Positions 1 to 5,387 of a stretch of 5,387 nt of DNA are shown in pieces; positions within the stretch are counted from its first letter, which is position 1; each line of letters starts with the position of its first letter. The DNA is from Candidatus Omnitrophota bacterium (GTDB lineage Bacteria > Ratteibacteria > UBA8468 > B48-G9 > JAFGKM01): positions 1 to 5,387 of the forward strand of contig JAMWCO010000112.1 in the NCBI GenBank assembly GCA_023818785.1, read 5' to 3'. Below the pieces are notes generated by a model. The model searched no databases, was not told where the DNA came from, and was given only the letters and a program-made list of their open reading frames with translations. A program made the translations under genes and the position numbers.

Positions 1-93
1 GGGACTATGATTCACGAAGCAGTAGGACACGGTTTAGAAGCAGACCTTGTAAATCAAGGTTTGTCAGTTTACAAATTGAGCTATAAATTTTAA
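1..93 (+). pseudogene. tldD: Truncated TldD-like metalloprotease gene (internal fragment ending in a premature stop)
   Basis: Reading from base 1 gives 30 residues and a TAA stop at 91-93. The first 25 residues, including HEAVGHGLEADL and GLSVYK, match the metal-site region of TldD, the partner of TldE in a cytoplasmic zinc protease that processes modified peptides and some toxins. HEAVGH fits the family's HExxxH metal-binding motif. In the family this segment lies near the middle of a protein of roughly 480 residues and is followed by a long C-terminal part that holds a further metal-ligand cysteine. Here the resemblance ends after the Lys codon at 73-75; the last five residues (LSYKF) do not look like TldD and then the frame stops. 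The other + frames just downstream do not resume the TldD sequence by eye. The upstream part lies outside the window. I infer a gene cut by insertion, deletion or rearrangement, whose product would probably be inactive. A sequencing or assembly join is the alternative. Confidence 0.72.
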
Positions 94-104
94 AGGTTTA
101 TGAT
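76..104 (+). promoter_or_regulatory. Candidate sigma70-type promoter for the exporter operon
   Basis: A -35-like TTGAGC (76-81) and a -10-like TATGAT (99-104) are separated by 17 bases. They match the consensus hexamers at 4 of 6 and 5 of 6 positions. Transcription would begin near 111, leaving a leader of about 30 nt before the first start codon at 140. The promoter begins where similarity to tldD stops, so it probably arrived with, or was created by, the junction. Chance matches are common in A/T-rich DNA, so this rests on position and spacing. No operator palindrome stands out around it. Confidence 0.5.
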
Positions 105-139
105 AAAATGAAACTAATTTAAATTTCGGGGTATTTTTC

Positions 140-1297
140 ATGCAAACATTAAAAAAATATTGGTTAGGATTACTTATTTTAATTCTTATCGTAATTTCTG
201 GATACTTCCTTTATTTAAAGTTAAATCCAAAAAAACTTCCTCCAAATCTTATAATGGGTACTGGTAGAATTGACGGAGATCTTATTAACGTTAACACAAA
301 ATATTCAGGAAGAATAAAAGAATTATTTATTGAAGAAGGAGATTTTGTAAAGAAAGGACAACTTATCGCTGTTTTATCAAGTGAAGAGTATGAAAATCAA
401 TTACAATCAATAGAATCACAGATAGATGCTAAAAACAAGGAGATAGAATCAAAGAAATTAGAATTTAAAATGGCAAAAGAATCTTTACCAGAAGATGTAA
501 ATAAAGCGAGATTTTCTATAGAATCCAGTAAAGCAATGCTTTTGGAGATTGAATCTAACATAAAATCAATGGAAAAAGTTGTAAAACAAGATGAAGAAGA
601 CTATAAAAGGTACAAAAACCTTACAGAAAGAGGATTATTTCCAAAAGAAAAGTTTGAAAAAATAAAATTAAAATATGAAACAGATGGTGATCAATTAGAA
701 GCTTTAAAAGAAAAAAGAAGGCAAATTTTAGCATTAATTAATACTTCTGAAAGCAACTTAATACAAGCAATGGCTACATTAAAGAACATAGAAATACTTC
801 AAAATGCTATTTTAGCATTAGAAAGCAATGTAAAAGCTCTTCAAGCTCAAGCACAGCAAATACGGACAATTTTAAATGAAATGAAAATAATATCACCAGT
901 AGATGGATATGTAGTTGATAAAGTAGCAAACAAAGGTGAAGTTGTAGGTAGTGGAATGACTATTGCTACTGTTGTTGATCAAAAAGATTTATATCTGAAG
1001 ATGTTTGTAGATACAATATACACTGGTAAAATAAAGATAGGAGATAAGGCAGTTATATTTTTAGATGCTTATCCTGATAAACCGATTGAAGCGACAGTTG
1101 TAAAAATATCGAAGAAAGCAGAATTTACTCCAAAAGATGTTGCTGTTAGGGAAGATAGAATTCAAAGGGTTTATGCCGTTCATATAAAGCCAAATAGACC
1201 AAACTCTTTATTAAAGATAGGTTTGCCAGCGATAGGTGTTATCTCTATTGATGGTAAAAATTTTCCAAAAAGTTTAGATGAGCTTCCAGAATTGTAA
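140..1297 (+). CDS. HlyD-family membrane fusion (periplasmic adaptor) protein, YbhG-like
   Basis: This 385-residue protein is the likely periplasmic adaptor of an ABC exporter, joining the inner-membrane pump to an outer-membrane TolC-type channel. A lysine-flanked hydrophobic segment (about 8-26) forms the N-terminal anchor. Residues about 40-85 are the first half of a lipoyl-like domain (SGRIKELFIEEGDFVKKG). A long charged coiled-coil hairpin spans about 86-245, with its turn near RGLFPKEKF (164-172). The second lipoyl half follows (ISPVDGYVVDKVANKGEVV, 251-269), then a beta-barrel region including AEFTPKDV (327-334) and the closing LKIGLPA (358-364), all typical of YbhG-type adaptors. It is slightly longer than E. 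coli YbhG (about 330). ATG 140 is the first start in frame, since a stop lies in frame at 104-106, and GGGG at 128-131 gives only a modest ribosome site. It is the first gene of the operon, ending 12 nt before the ATPase. The family is certain; the exported substrate is unknown. Confidence 0.92.
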   Translation: MQTLKKYWLGLLILILIVISGYFLYLKLNPKKLPPNLIMGTGRIDGDLINVNTKYSGRIKELFIEEGDFVKKGQLIAVLSSEEYENQLQSIESQIDAKNKEIESKKLEFKMAKESLPEDVNKARFSIESSKAMLLEIESNIKSMEKVVKQDEEDYKRYKNLTERGLFPKEKFEKIKLKYETDGDQLEALKEKRRQILALINTSESNLIQAMATLKNIEILQNAILALESNVKALQAQAQQIRTILNEMKIISPVDGYVVDKVANKGEVVGSGMTIATVVDQKDLYLKMFVDTIYTGKIKIGDKAVIFLDAYPDKPIEATVVKISKKAEFTPKDVAVREDRIQRVYAVHIKPNRPNSLLKIGLPAIGVISIDGKNFPKSLDELPEL

Positions 1298-1309
1298 TAC
1301 GGAGAATGA

Positions 1310-2932
1310 ATGCCTGATTTAGAAGTAAAGAAAGTTACTGTTAGGTATAAGGAAAAAATAGCTATAAAAGATGCTTCTTTTGAGGCAAATAGTGGTGAAA
1401 TTGTTGGATTTATTGGGGCTGACGGTTCAGGAAAAAGTTCACTTATGCATGCAATAGCTGGAGTTAAAAAGTTTGAGGGAGAAATTTTATTTAAAGGACA
1501 CATATACCATAACCCAAAGGAAGCAGAAAGAATAAAACAACACATTGGTTTAATGCCACAAGGTATTGGACTTGTTTTGTACCCCCTTTTAACTGTAAAA
1601 GAACATCTTGATTTTTTTACTGCAATAAGAAATTTAAAAAAAGATGATGAATATTTGCAGTATAGAGAAAGACTATTAAAAATGGTTGGACTTTTTGAAT
1701 TCCAGAATAGGCAAGCAGGACATTTAAGTGGTGGAATGCAGCAAAAGCTATCTCTAATTTGTACCCTTATCCATAAACCGAAATTACTGATATTAGATGA
1801 GCCAACAACAGGAGTTGATCCCGTAAGTAGAAGAGAGCTTTGGCAAATAATTGATGAAATTAGAAAAAAAGACAATATAATAGCCCTTATTAGTACAGGG
1901 TATATGCAAGAAGCTGAAAGAATGGATAAAATTCTCCTTTTTGAAAATGGTCAAATTATCGCAAAAGGAACAGCAGAAGAATTAAAAGAATTAGTAAAAA
2001 ATTATGTGTATTTAGAAACTGAATGTAAAGAGGAATGTTTTTCTTTTGCAAAAAGAACATATTCTTTAAAACCTTTAAATGTACCTCATGCAGATCCAGA
2101 ACTTGAAGCAGTTTTCTTTATAAATGCTTTAAAGAAATATAAGAATATACCAGAAATAAATGTTGAAGAAAGGGAAATAAAAATTGAAATACCCGAAGTT
2201 GTTATGGAAGCAATAGGATTAACAAAAAGATTCAATAATTTTATCGCCAATGATCATATAGATATGGTTTTAAAGAGGGGTGAAATCTTAGGACTTCTTG
2301 GAGCAAATGGAGCAGGAAAAACGACATTTATAAAAATGTTATTAGGTCTTCATCCAATAGATGAAGGTCAACTTATCTTACTTGGTAAAAAAATAGAAAG
2401 TTATAAAGATAGATTAGAACTTAAAAGTAAAATTGGATACGTTAGCCAGAAATTTGCACTTTATAAAGATATGACCATCAGAGAAAATCTTATTTATTTT
2501 GCAAATATGCATCAAATACCAATGTCAAAAGCTTTAAAAAAAATAGATAAGCTCGCAGACGGTCTTGGATTTAAAGAGTATATGGATTATTTACCAACAG
2601 AACTTCCACTTGGTATAAACCAAAGATTTTCTGTTGCTGTAGCTATTTTACATGAACCAGTTATCTTATTTTTAGATGAACCAACAAGTGGAGTTGACGC
2701 AATAGCCCGTGCTCAGCTCTGGAAATTACTTCATCAACTAAAGCAAAAATGGGGAATTTCAATTCTTATTACAACTCATTACATGAGTGAAGCTGAATAT
2801 TGTGATAGAGTGGTTGTTTTAAAACAAGGTAAAAAGATTATTGACGACACACCCCAAAACCTTTATCAAAAATTTCCAGATGCTAAAAACTTTGAAGATA
2901 TTTTTATTAAATTCCATGAAGAAAAAAATTAA
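1310..2932 (+). CDS. Tandem-domain ABC exporter ATPase, YbhF-like (two fused nucleotide-binding domains)
   Basis: This 540-residue cytoplasmic protein contains both ATPase domains needed to power the exporter. Domain 1 (about 4-228) has Walker A GADGSGKSS (36-44), Q-loop Gln84, signature LSGGM (139-143), Walker B LLILDE (159-164) and D-loop GVD (168-170). The switch position reads STGYM, so Gly197 stands where His is usual. A linker of about 65 residues (230-295) follows. Domain 2 (about 297-535) has Walker A GANGAGKTT (331-339), Q-loop Gln380, Walker B ILFLDE (452-457), D-loop GVD (461-463) and a normal switch His490 (TTHYM), but its signature reads LPLGINQR (432-439) instead of LSGGQ. Length and layout match YbhF (about 580). 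ATG 1310 is preceded by GGAG (1301-1304) with a 5-nt gap. The gene lies between the adaptor and the permeases. The family call is very secure; the likely functional asymmetry is an inference from the motifs. Confidence 0.95.
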   Translation: MPDLEVKKVTVRYKEKIAIKDASFEANSGEIVGFIGADGSGKSSLMHAIAGVKKFEGEILFKGHIYHNPKEAERIKQHIGLMPQGIGLVLYPLLTVKEHLDFFTAIRNLKKDDEYLQYRERLLKMVGLFEFQNRQAGHLSGGMQQKLSLICTLIHKPKLLILDEPTTGVDPVSRRELWQIIDEIRKKDNIIALISTGYMQEAERMDKILLFENGQIIAKGTAEELKELVKNYVYLETECKEECFSFAKRTYSLKPLNVPHADPELEAVFFINALKKYKNIPEINVEEREIKIEIPEVVMEAIGLTKRFNNFIANDHIDMVLKRGEILGLLGANGAGKTTFIKMLLGLHPIDEGQLILLGKKIESYKDRLELKSKIGYVSQKFALYKDMTIRENLIYFANMHQIPMSKALKKIDKLADGLGFKEYMDYLPTELPLGINQRFSVAVAILHEPVILFLDEPTSGVDAIARAQLWKLLHQLKQKWGISILITTHYMSEAEYCDRVVVLKQGKKIIDDTPQNLYQKFPDAKNFEDIFIKFHEEKN

Positions 2933-2942
2933 TAGAACGTTT

Positions 2943-2959
2943 GGAGGAAAATTTTATTG
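2943..2959 (+). promoter_or_regulatory. Strong ribosome binding site fixing a TTG start for the first permease
   Basis: GGAGG at 2943-2947 sits 9 nt before TTG at 2957-2959. The TTG opens the frame with NTGIIKAYILKEITELFR, the usual amphipathic N-terminus before the first membrane helix of ABC-2 permeases. Starting at the next in-frame ATG (residue 25) would cut into that helix, so TTG is the better start. The strong Shine-Dalgarno sequence probably offsets the weak start codon. Confidence 0.75.
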
Positions 2960-4072
2960 AATACGGGAATTATAAAGGCTTATATTCTAAAAGAAATCAC
3001 TGAATTATTTAGATCAAAATTTATCATTATGGTTTACCTTCTACCTACGATGATAATACTTTTGTTTGGTTATGGAATAAGGCTGGAAGTTACCCATTCA
3101 AGAACTGTTATTTTAGACTATGATAAAAGTAAATTATCAAAAGATTTAATCTCTAAATTTGAACATTCAAAATACTTTGATACAAAAGTTTCAAACACAA
3201 CGGAAGATAATATTTTAAATGAGATAAAAAAGGGGAAAGTCGATGTTTTTATTATTATCCCAGAAAATTTTGAAAAAAGAATTTTAAAAGGTCAAAAAAC
3301 AGAAATAGGAGTTTTTGTGGATTCTTCTTTACCAATGCGTGGGACTATTATGCAAGGTTATGTAGAAGGCGAAATACTCAATGCCGCACAGGATTATATC
3401 AAAAATATTCCAATTAGAAATTTAATAACGATTAATAACAGGAATCTTTTTAATCAATCTATGAGAGATGAAAATGCAATAGTTCCTGGTCTTATAGGGA
3501 TTATTCTATTTGTTGCTCCTGCTATTTTATCTGCACTTTTAATTGTAAAGGAAAAAGAGACAGGAACTATATTTAATTTTTATTCTTCTCCTGTTGGAAA
3601 GTTTGATTTTCTAATTTCAAAGCTTTCTGTTCCATTTTTCCTTCATTCAATAAATATTTTTATTTTGTTTTTATGGGCGACATATCTTTTTCAAGTTCCA
3701 TTTAGAGGCAATTTTTTTATTTACTGGATTACCTCTGAGATTTATATACTTATAAGTTTATCAATAGGACTTTTTATCTCTATTATTACAAGAACTCAGA
3801 TTGTTGCTCTTATTGCAACTGTTATAGTTACAATACTTCCTGGTTTTTTATATTCTGGTATTATAATGCCTATATCTTCAATGACTGGCTCTGCGTATAT
3901 TGAAGCTCATCTATTTCCTGTAATGTACTTTAACCATATTATTTACGATAGCTTTTTAATAGGACAGGGATTTAGTTCTGAAAAGAATGTTATTTACTTT
4001 GGGATTTTAATTTTTTATGCGTTTGCTTTATTAACTCTTGGTACTTTATTTATGAAAAAGGAAATGAGATGA
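2957..4072 (+). CDS. ABC-2 type permease, YbhS-like (first of two)
   Basis: This 371-residue inner-membrane protein is one half of the exporter channel. It has the ABC-2 layout: a short cytoplasmic N-terminus, a first helix (about 22-41), a large extracytoplasmic domain (about 43-174) opening with VILDYDKSKLS, then five helices at about 176-197, 221-245, 254-276, 282-303 and 344-366. The cytoplasmic segment after helix 2 has the family motif KEKETGT (198-204), which contacts the ATPase. YSGIIMPISSM (299-309) corresponds to the conserved ABC-2 motif before the last helix. Length is close to E. coli YbhS (about 377). It starts at TTG 24 nt after the ATPase stop and ends in a 4-nt ATGA overlap with the second permease, pointing to translational coupling. 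It is clearly paralogous to that neighbour, so the channel is probably a heterodimer. Substrate unknown. Confidence 0.93.
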   Translation: MNTGIIKAYILKEITELFRSKFIIMVYLLPTMIILLFGYGIRLEVTHSRTVILDYDKSKLSKDLISKFEHSKYFDTKVSNTTEDNILNEIKKGKVDVFIIIPENFEKRILKGQKTEIGVFVDSSLPMRGTIMQGYVEGEILNAAQDYIKNIPIRNLITINNRNLFNQSMRDENAIVPGLIGIILFVAPAILSALLIVKEKETGTIFNFYSSPVGKFDFLISKLSVPFFLHSINIFILFLWATYLFQVPFRGNFFIYWITSEIYILISLSIGLFISIITRTQIVALIATVIVTILPGFLYSGIIMPISSMTGSAYIEAHLFPVMYFNHIIYDSFLIGQGFSSEKNVIYFGILIFYAFALLTLGTLFMKKEMR

Positions 4073-5148
4073 AGGCTTTTTTTGCTGTTTTTATAAAAGA
4101 AATATTAACCTTTCTTAGGAACTGGGGACTTGTTATTTTTGTTTTATATACTTTTACTTTTGAAGTTTATATTGCAGGAAATGGTTTTGAACTAAAGCCT
4201 AGAAATGTTTCTGTAGGTTATGTTGATTATTCTGGTGGAGTTATTTCTCAAAAAATACTTAATCACTTACACAAACCAGAATTTAAAGAACCAAAAAGGG
4301 TTAATTCTCAGGAAGAACTAAGTAAAGCTATTTTTAATAAAGAAATAATTGTAGGGCTTGTTTTTGATTCAGATTTTGAAAAAAATTTATACAAAACAGG
4401 TAAAGCTCAAATTGATGTATTACTTGATTCCACGGCAGCAGCTCAGTCTCTTGTAACGTTATCTTATCTTCAAAGTATTGTTTTAAATTTTTCAGATATA
4501 AAATTTCCTGTTGAACTAAAAATTCACAAGTTTTTCAACCAAAATGCCGATACTAAAAAATTTATATCTTTTTCAGAATTCCTATCTGTTTTAACACTCC
4601 TTGGAGTTGTACTTTCTGCTGTAGTTTTTGTTAGAGAAAAAGAGCAAGGAACATGGGATATTATGCTTCTAATGCCTGTTGATTCAAAACTTATAATTCT
4701 TGCTAAAAGTCTATCCCAAATTTTGATAAATCTTGTTGGCGCTATCATCTGTGTCGGGCTAGTTTTGTTTAATATTTTTGATATACCAATTAATGGTAGC
4801 TTTTTAGCCTTTATTTTTTTAACTTTTATTTATCTTTTTTCTATAAGTGGGATTGGACTTTTCATTGCTTCTGTCGCAAAGGATATGCTTCAGGTTGCTC
4901 AACTTTCAGTCATTATAATGATGCCTCTGATTTTTTTAAGTGGTACATGGACTCCTATTTATTCAATGCATCCTGTCATTCAGTATCTTTCTTATCTTTC
5001 GCCTTTAAGATATTATATAGAAGGAAGTTTAGATATATTTTTTAGAGGGATTCAGTCTGTTGACTTACTGCCTTATTTTATCGCACTATCTATTTTAAGT
5101 ATTTTCCTTTATATATTTGGATTTAGAAAAATAGGTAAATTATTTTGA
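4069..5148 (+). CDS. ABC-2 type permease, YbhR-like (second of two)
   Basis: This 359-residue inner-membrane protein is the second channel half. A first helix (about 20-37) leads into an extracytoplasmic domain (about 40-167) that matches the first permease segment by segment: a VGYVDYS strand (49-55), FDSDFEKNL (99-107) and LLDSTAAAQS (118-127). Five further helices fall at about 169-188, 210-234, 244-268, 275-293 and 333-352. The ATPase-contact motif REKEQGTWD (189-197) and the motif LSGTWTPIYSM (290-300) followed by SPLRYY (311-316) are well kept, closer to the family consensus than in the first permease. Length is close to YbhR (about 368). The ATG lies inside the previous gene's end (ATGA) with AAGGA at 4058-4062 as ribosome site. 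It is the last gene of the operon; only A/T-rich intergenic DNA follows. The permease call is secure and the cargo is not known. Confidence 0.94.
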   Translation: MKAFFAVFIKEILTFLRNWGLVIFVLYTFTFEVYIAGNGFELKPRNVSVGYVDYSGGVISQKILNHLHKPEFKEPKRVNSQEELSKAIFNKEIIVGLVFDSDFEKNLYKTGKAQIDVLLDSTAAAQSLVTLSYLQSIVLNFSDIKFPVELKIHKFFNQNADTKKFISFSEFLSVLTLLGVVLSAVVFVREKEQGTWDIMLLMPVDSKLIILAKSLSQILINLVGAIICVGLVLFNIFDIPINGSFLAFIFLTFIYLFSISGIGLFIASVAKDMLQVAQLSVIIMMPLIFLSGTWTPIYSMHPVIQYLSYLSPLRYYIEGSLDIFFRGIQSVDLLPYFIALSILSIFLYIFGFRKIGKLF

Positions 5149-5183
5149 AGTGAAGATAAGAATTAGATTATAATGTCTGATAT

Positions 5184-5222
5184 AAATTTAGTTTAAAAAA
5201 AACTAAAACCTAAACTAAGTTT
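5184..5222 (+). terminator. A/T-rich hairpin, candidate terminator after the operon (possibly bidirectional)
   Basis: Bases 5184-5195 and 5211-5222 form a 12-bp stem with one G-T wobble (5187/5219) and a 15-nt loop. On the + strand the 3' arm ends in a short T run (5220-5223). It lies 36 nt after the last permease stop and also downstream of the minus-strand gene ending at 5287, where a terminator serving both would be expected. The stem has only one G:C pair and the T run is short, so termination strength is doubtful. Confidence 0.4.
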
Positions 5223-5249
5223 TGAAATAAAAATAAACTGTGCTATAAT
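5222..5249 (+). promoter_or_regulatory. Strong-looking extended -10 promoter pointing rightward
   Basis: TTGAAA (5222-5227), a 16-bp spacer and TATAAT (5244-5249) preceded by TGC (5241-5243) make a near-ideal sigma70 promoter with an extended -10. A transcript would start near 5256 and run antisense into the 3' end of the minus-strand gene that stops at 5287. No + strand coding sequence follows within the window, so the product could be an antisense or small RNA, or a gene beyond the edge. It could also be a fortuitous match in A/T-rich DNA. Confidence 0.5.
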
Positions 5250-5286
5250 ATATTAATCTCAACTCTAATTTCCAATTTAAATAATT

Positions 5287-5387
5287 TTAAAACAAACCAA
5301 GACAAGTAGCAAAACTTAAAGCTAAAATGAAGAAGTTTATCTTAGCTTTAAATCCTTCTAAAGATACTGCCCTGATATCCTCTATTC
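5287..5387 (-). CDS. C-terminal end of a minus-strand protein, possibly an IS4-like DDE transposase (partial)
   Basis: On the minus strand one frame is open from the window edge to a TAA at 5289-5287, giving 32 residues that begin IEDIRAVSLEGFKAKINF and end FATCLGLF. Its sequence looks like real protein: charged residues first, then a hydrophobic helix. The pattern of an Asp/Glu-rich turn, an Arg, then a helix rich in Leu and Ala resembles the C-terminal helices of IS4-type transposases, where such a segment follows the catalytic Glu region. The catalytic residues lie outside the window. The other two minus frames close quickly in this stretch. The fragment is short, so transposase is a suggestion rather than an identification, and a chance open frame is possible. 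Confidence 0.4.
   Translation of the reverse strand, partial: IEDIRAVSLEGFKAKINFFILALSFATCLGLF

Noticed and set aside
109..123. ATG at 109 as an alternative start for the adaptor
   Set aside because: It is in another frame and meets a stop after four codons; the adaptor frame has a stop at 104-106 and its first ATG at 140.
1180..1875. Long minus-strand open frame (231 codons) across the adaptor/ATPase junction
   Set aside because: It lies wholly antisense to two well-identified genes, its translation is rich in Ser, Cys, Phe and Ile as expected from an antisense shadow of A/T-rich coding DNA, and it shows no recognisable domain.
4524..4748. Minus-strand open frame of 74 codons inside the second permease gene
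   Set aside because: It is antisense to a clear ABC-2 permease and shows no motif or family resemblance of its own.
5169..5174. Perfect TATAAT just after the last permease gene
   Set aside because: The sequence 17 bp upstream (TGAAGT) is a poor -35, there is no TGn extension, and a candidate hairpin follows at once; likely chance in A/T-rich DNA.
5173..5196. Seven-codon ATG frame in the right intergenic region
   Set aside because: It is too short, has no convincing ribosome site and overlaps the hairpin; nothing supports translation.
5149..5286. Possible CRISPR leader or repeat in the A/T-rich right intergenic region
   Set aside because: No unit of CRISPR-repeat length recurs; only short TTTAGTTT-like words recur, which the hairpin explains.

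Overview
The window comes from an A+T-rich bacterial genome and carries one compact four-gene operon on the + strand (140-5148). It is bounded on the left by a broken gene and on the right by the tail of a gene running in from the opposite strand. The operon encodes a membrane-fusion (HlyD-type) adaptor, a single polypeptide with two fused ABC ATPase domains, and two paralogous ABC-2 permeases. This is the gene order and architecture of the ybhGFSR-type exporters of Gram-negative bacteria. The HlyD-type adaptor implies a double membrane. Base composition and protein style suggest a low-GC lineage such as the Aquificota (Sulfurihydrogenibium/Persephonella-like) or Campylobacterota. That placement is a guess from general resemblance and was not tested.

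Left edge (1-139): the window opens inside a tldD-like metalloprotease gene. The sequence matches the TldD metal-site region (HEAVGH), loses resemblance after about base 75, and stops at 93, so the reading frame is truncated. A plausible sigma70-type promoter (76-104) lies on the foreign side of this junction and would drive the exporter operon.

Centre (140-5148): the four genes are separated by 12 nt, 24 nt and a 4-nt ATGA overlap, so they are very probably co-transcribed. The two permeases would form a heterodimeric channel in the inner membrane, the tandem ATPase would power it, and the adaptor would connect it to an outer-membrane TolC-type channel encoded elsewhere. The substrate cannot be read from the sequence. 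E. coli homologues have been linked to drug and cation efflux. No TetR-type regulator and no tolC lie in the window. The most informative detail is in the ATPase: both non-consensus motifs (Gly in place of the switch His in the first domain, LPLG in place of LSGG in the second) fall in the same composite ATP site. This predicts one active and one degenerate site.

Right edge (5149-5387): a 138-bp A/T-rich intergenic stretch holds a hairpin that may be a terminator and a strong-looking extended -10 promoter pointing rightward. After it, a minus-strand reading frame ends at 5287. Its 32 visible residues resemble the C-terminal end of a DDE (IS4-like) transposase, though the call is tentative. 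The broken tldD on one side and possible transposase on the other suggest the operon sits in a rearranged or mobile region. The core system itself is of a known type; I did not find a clearly undescribed system.
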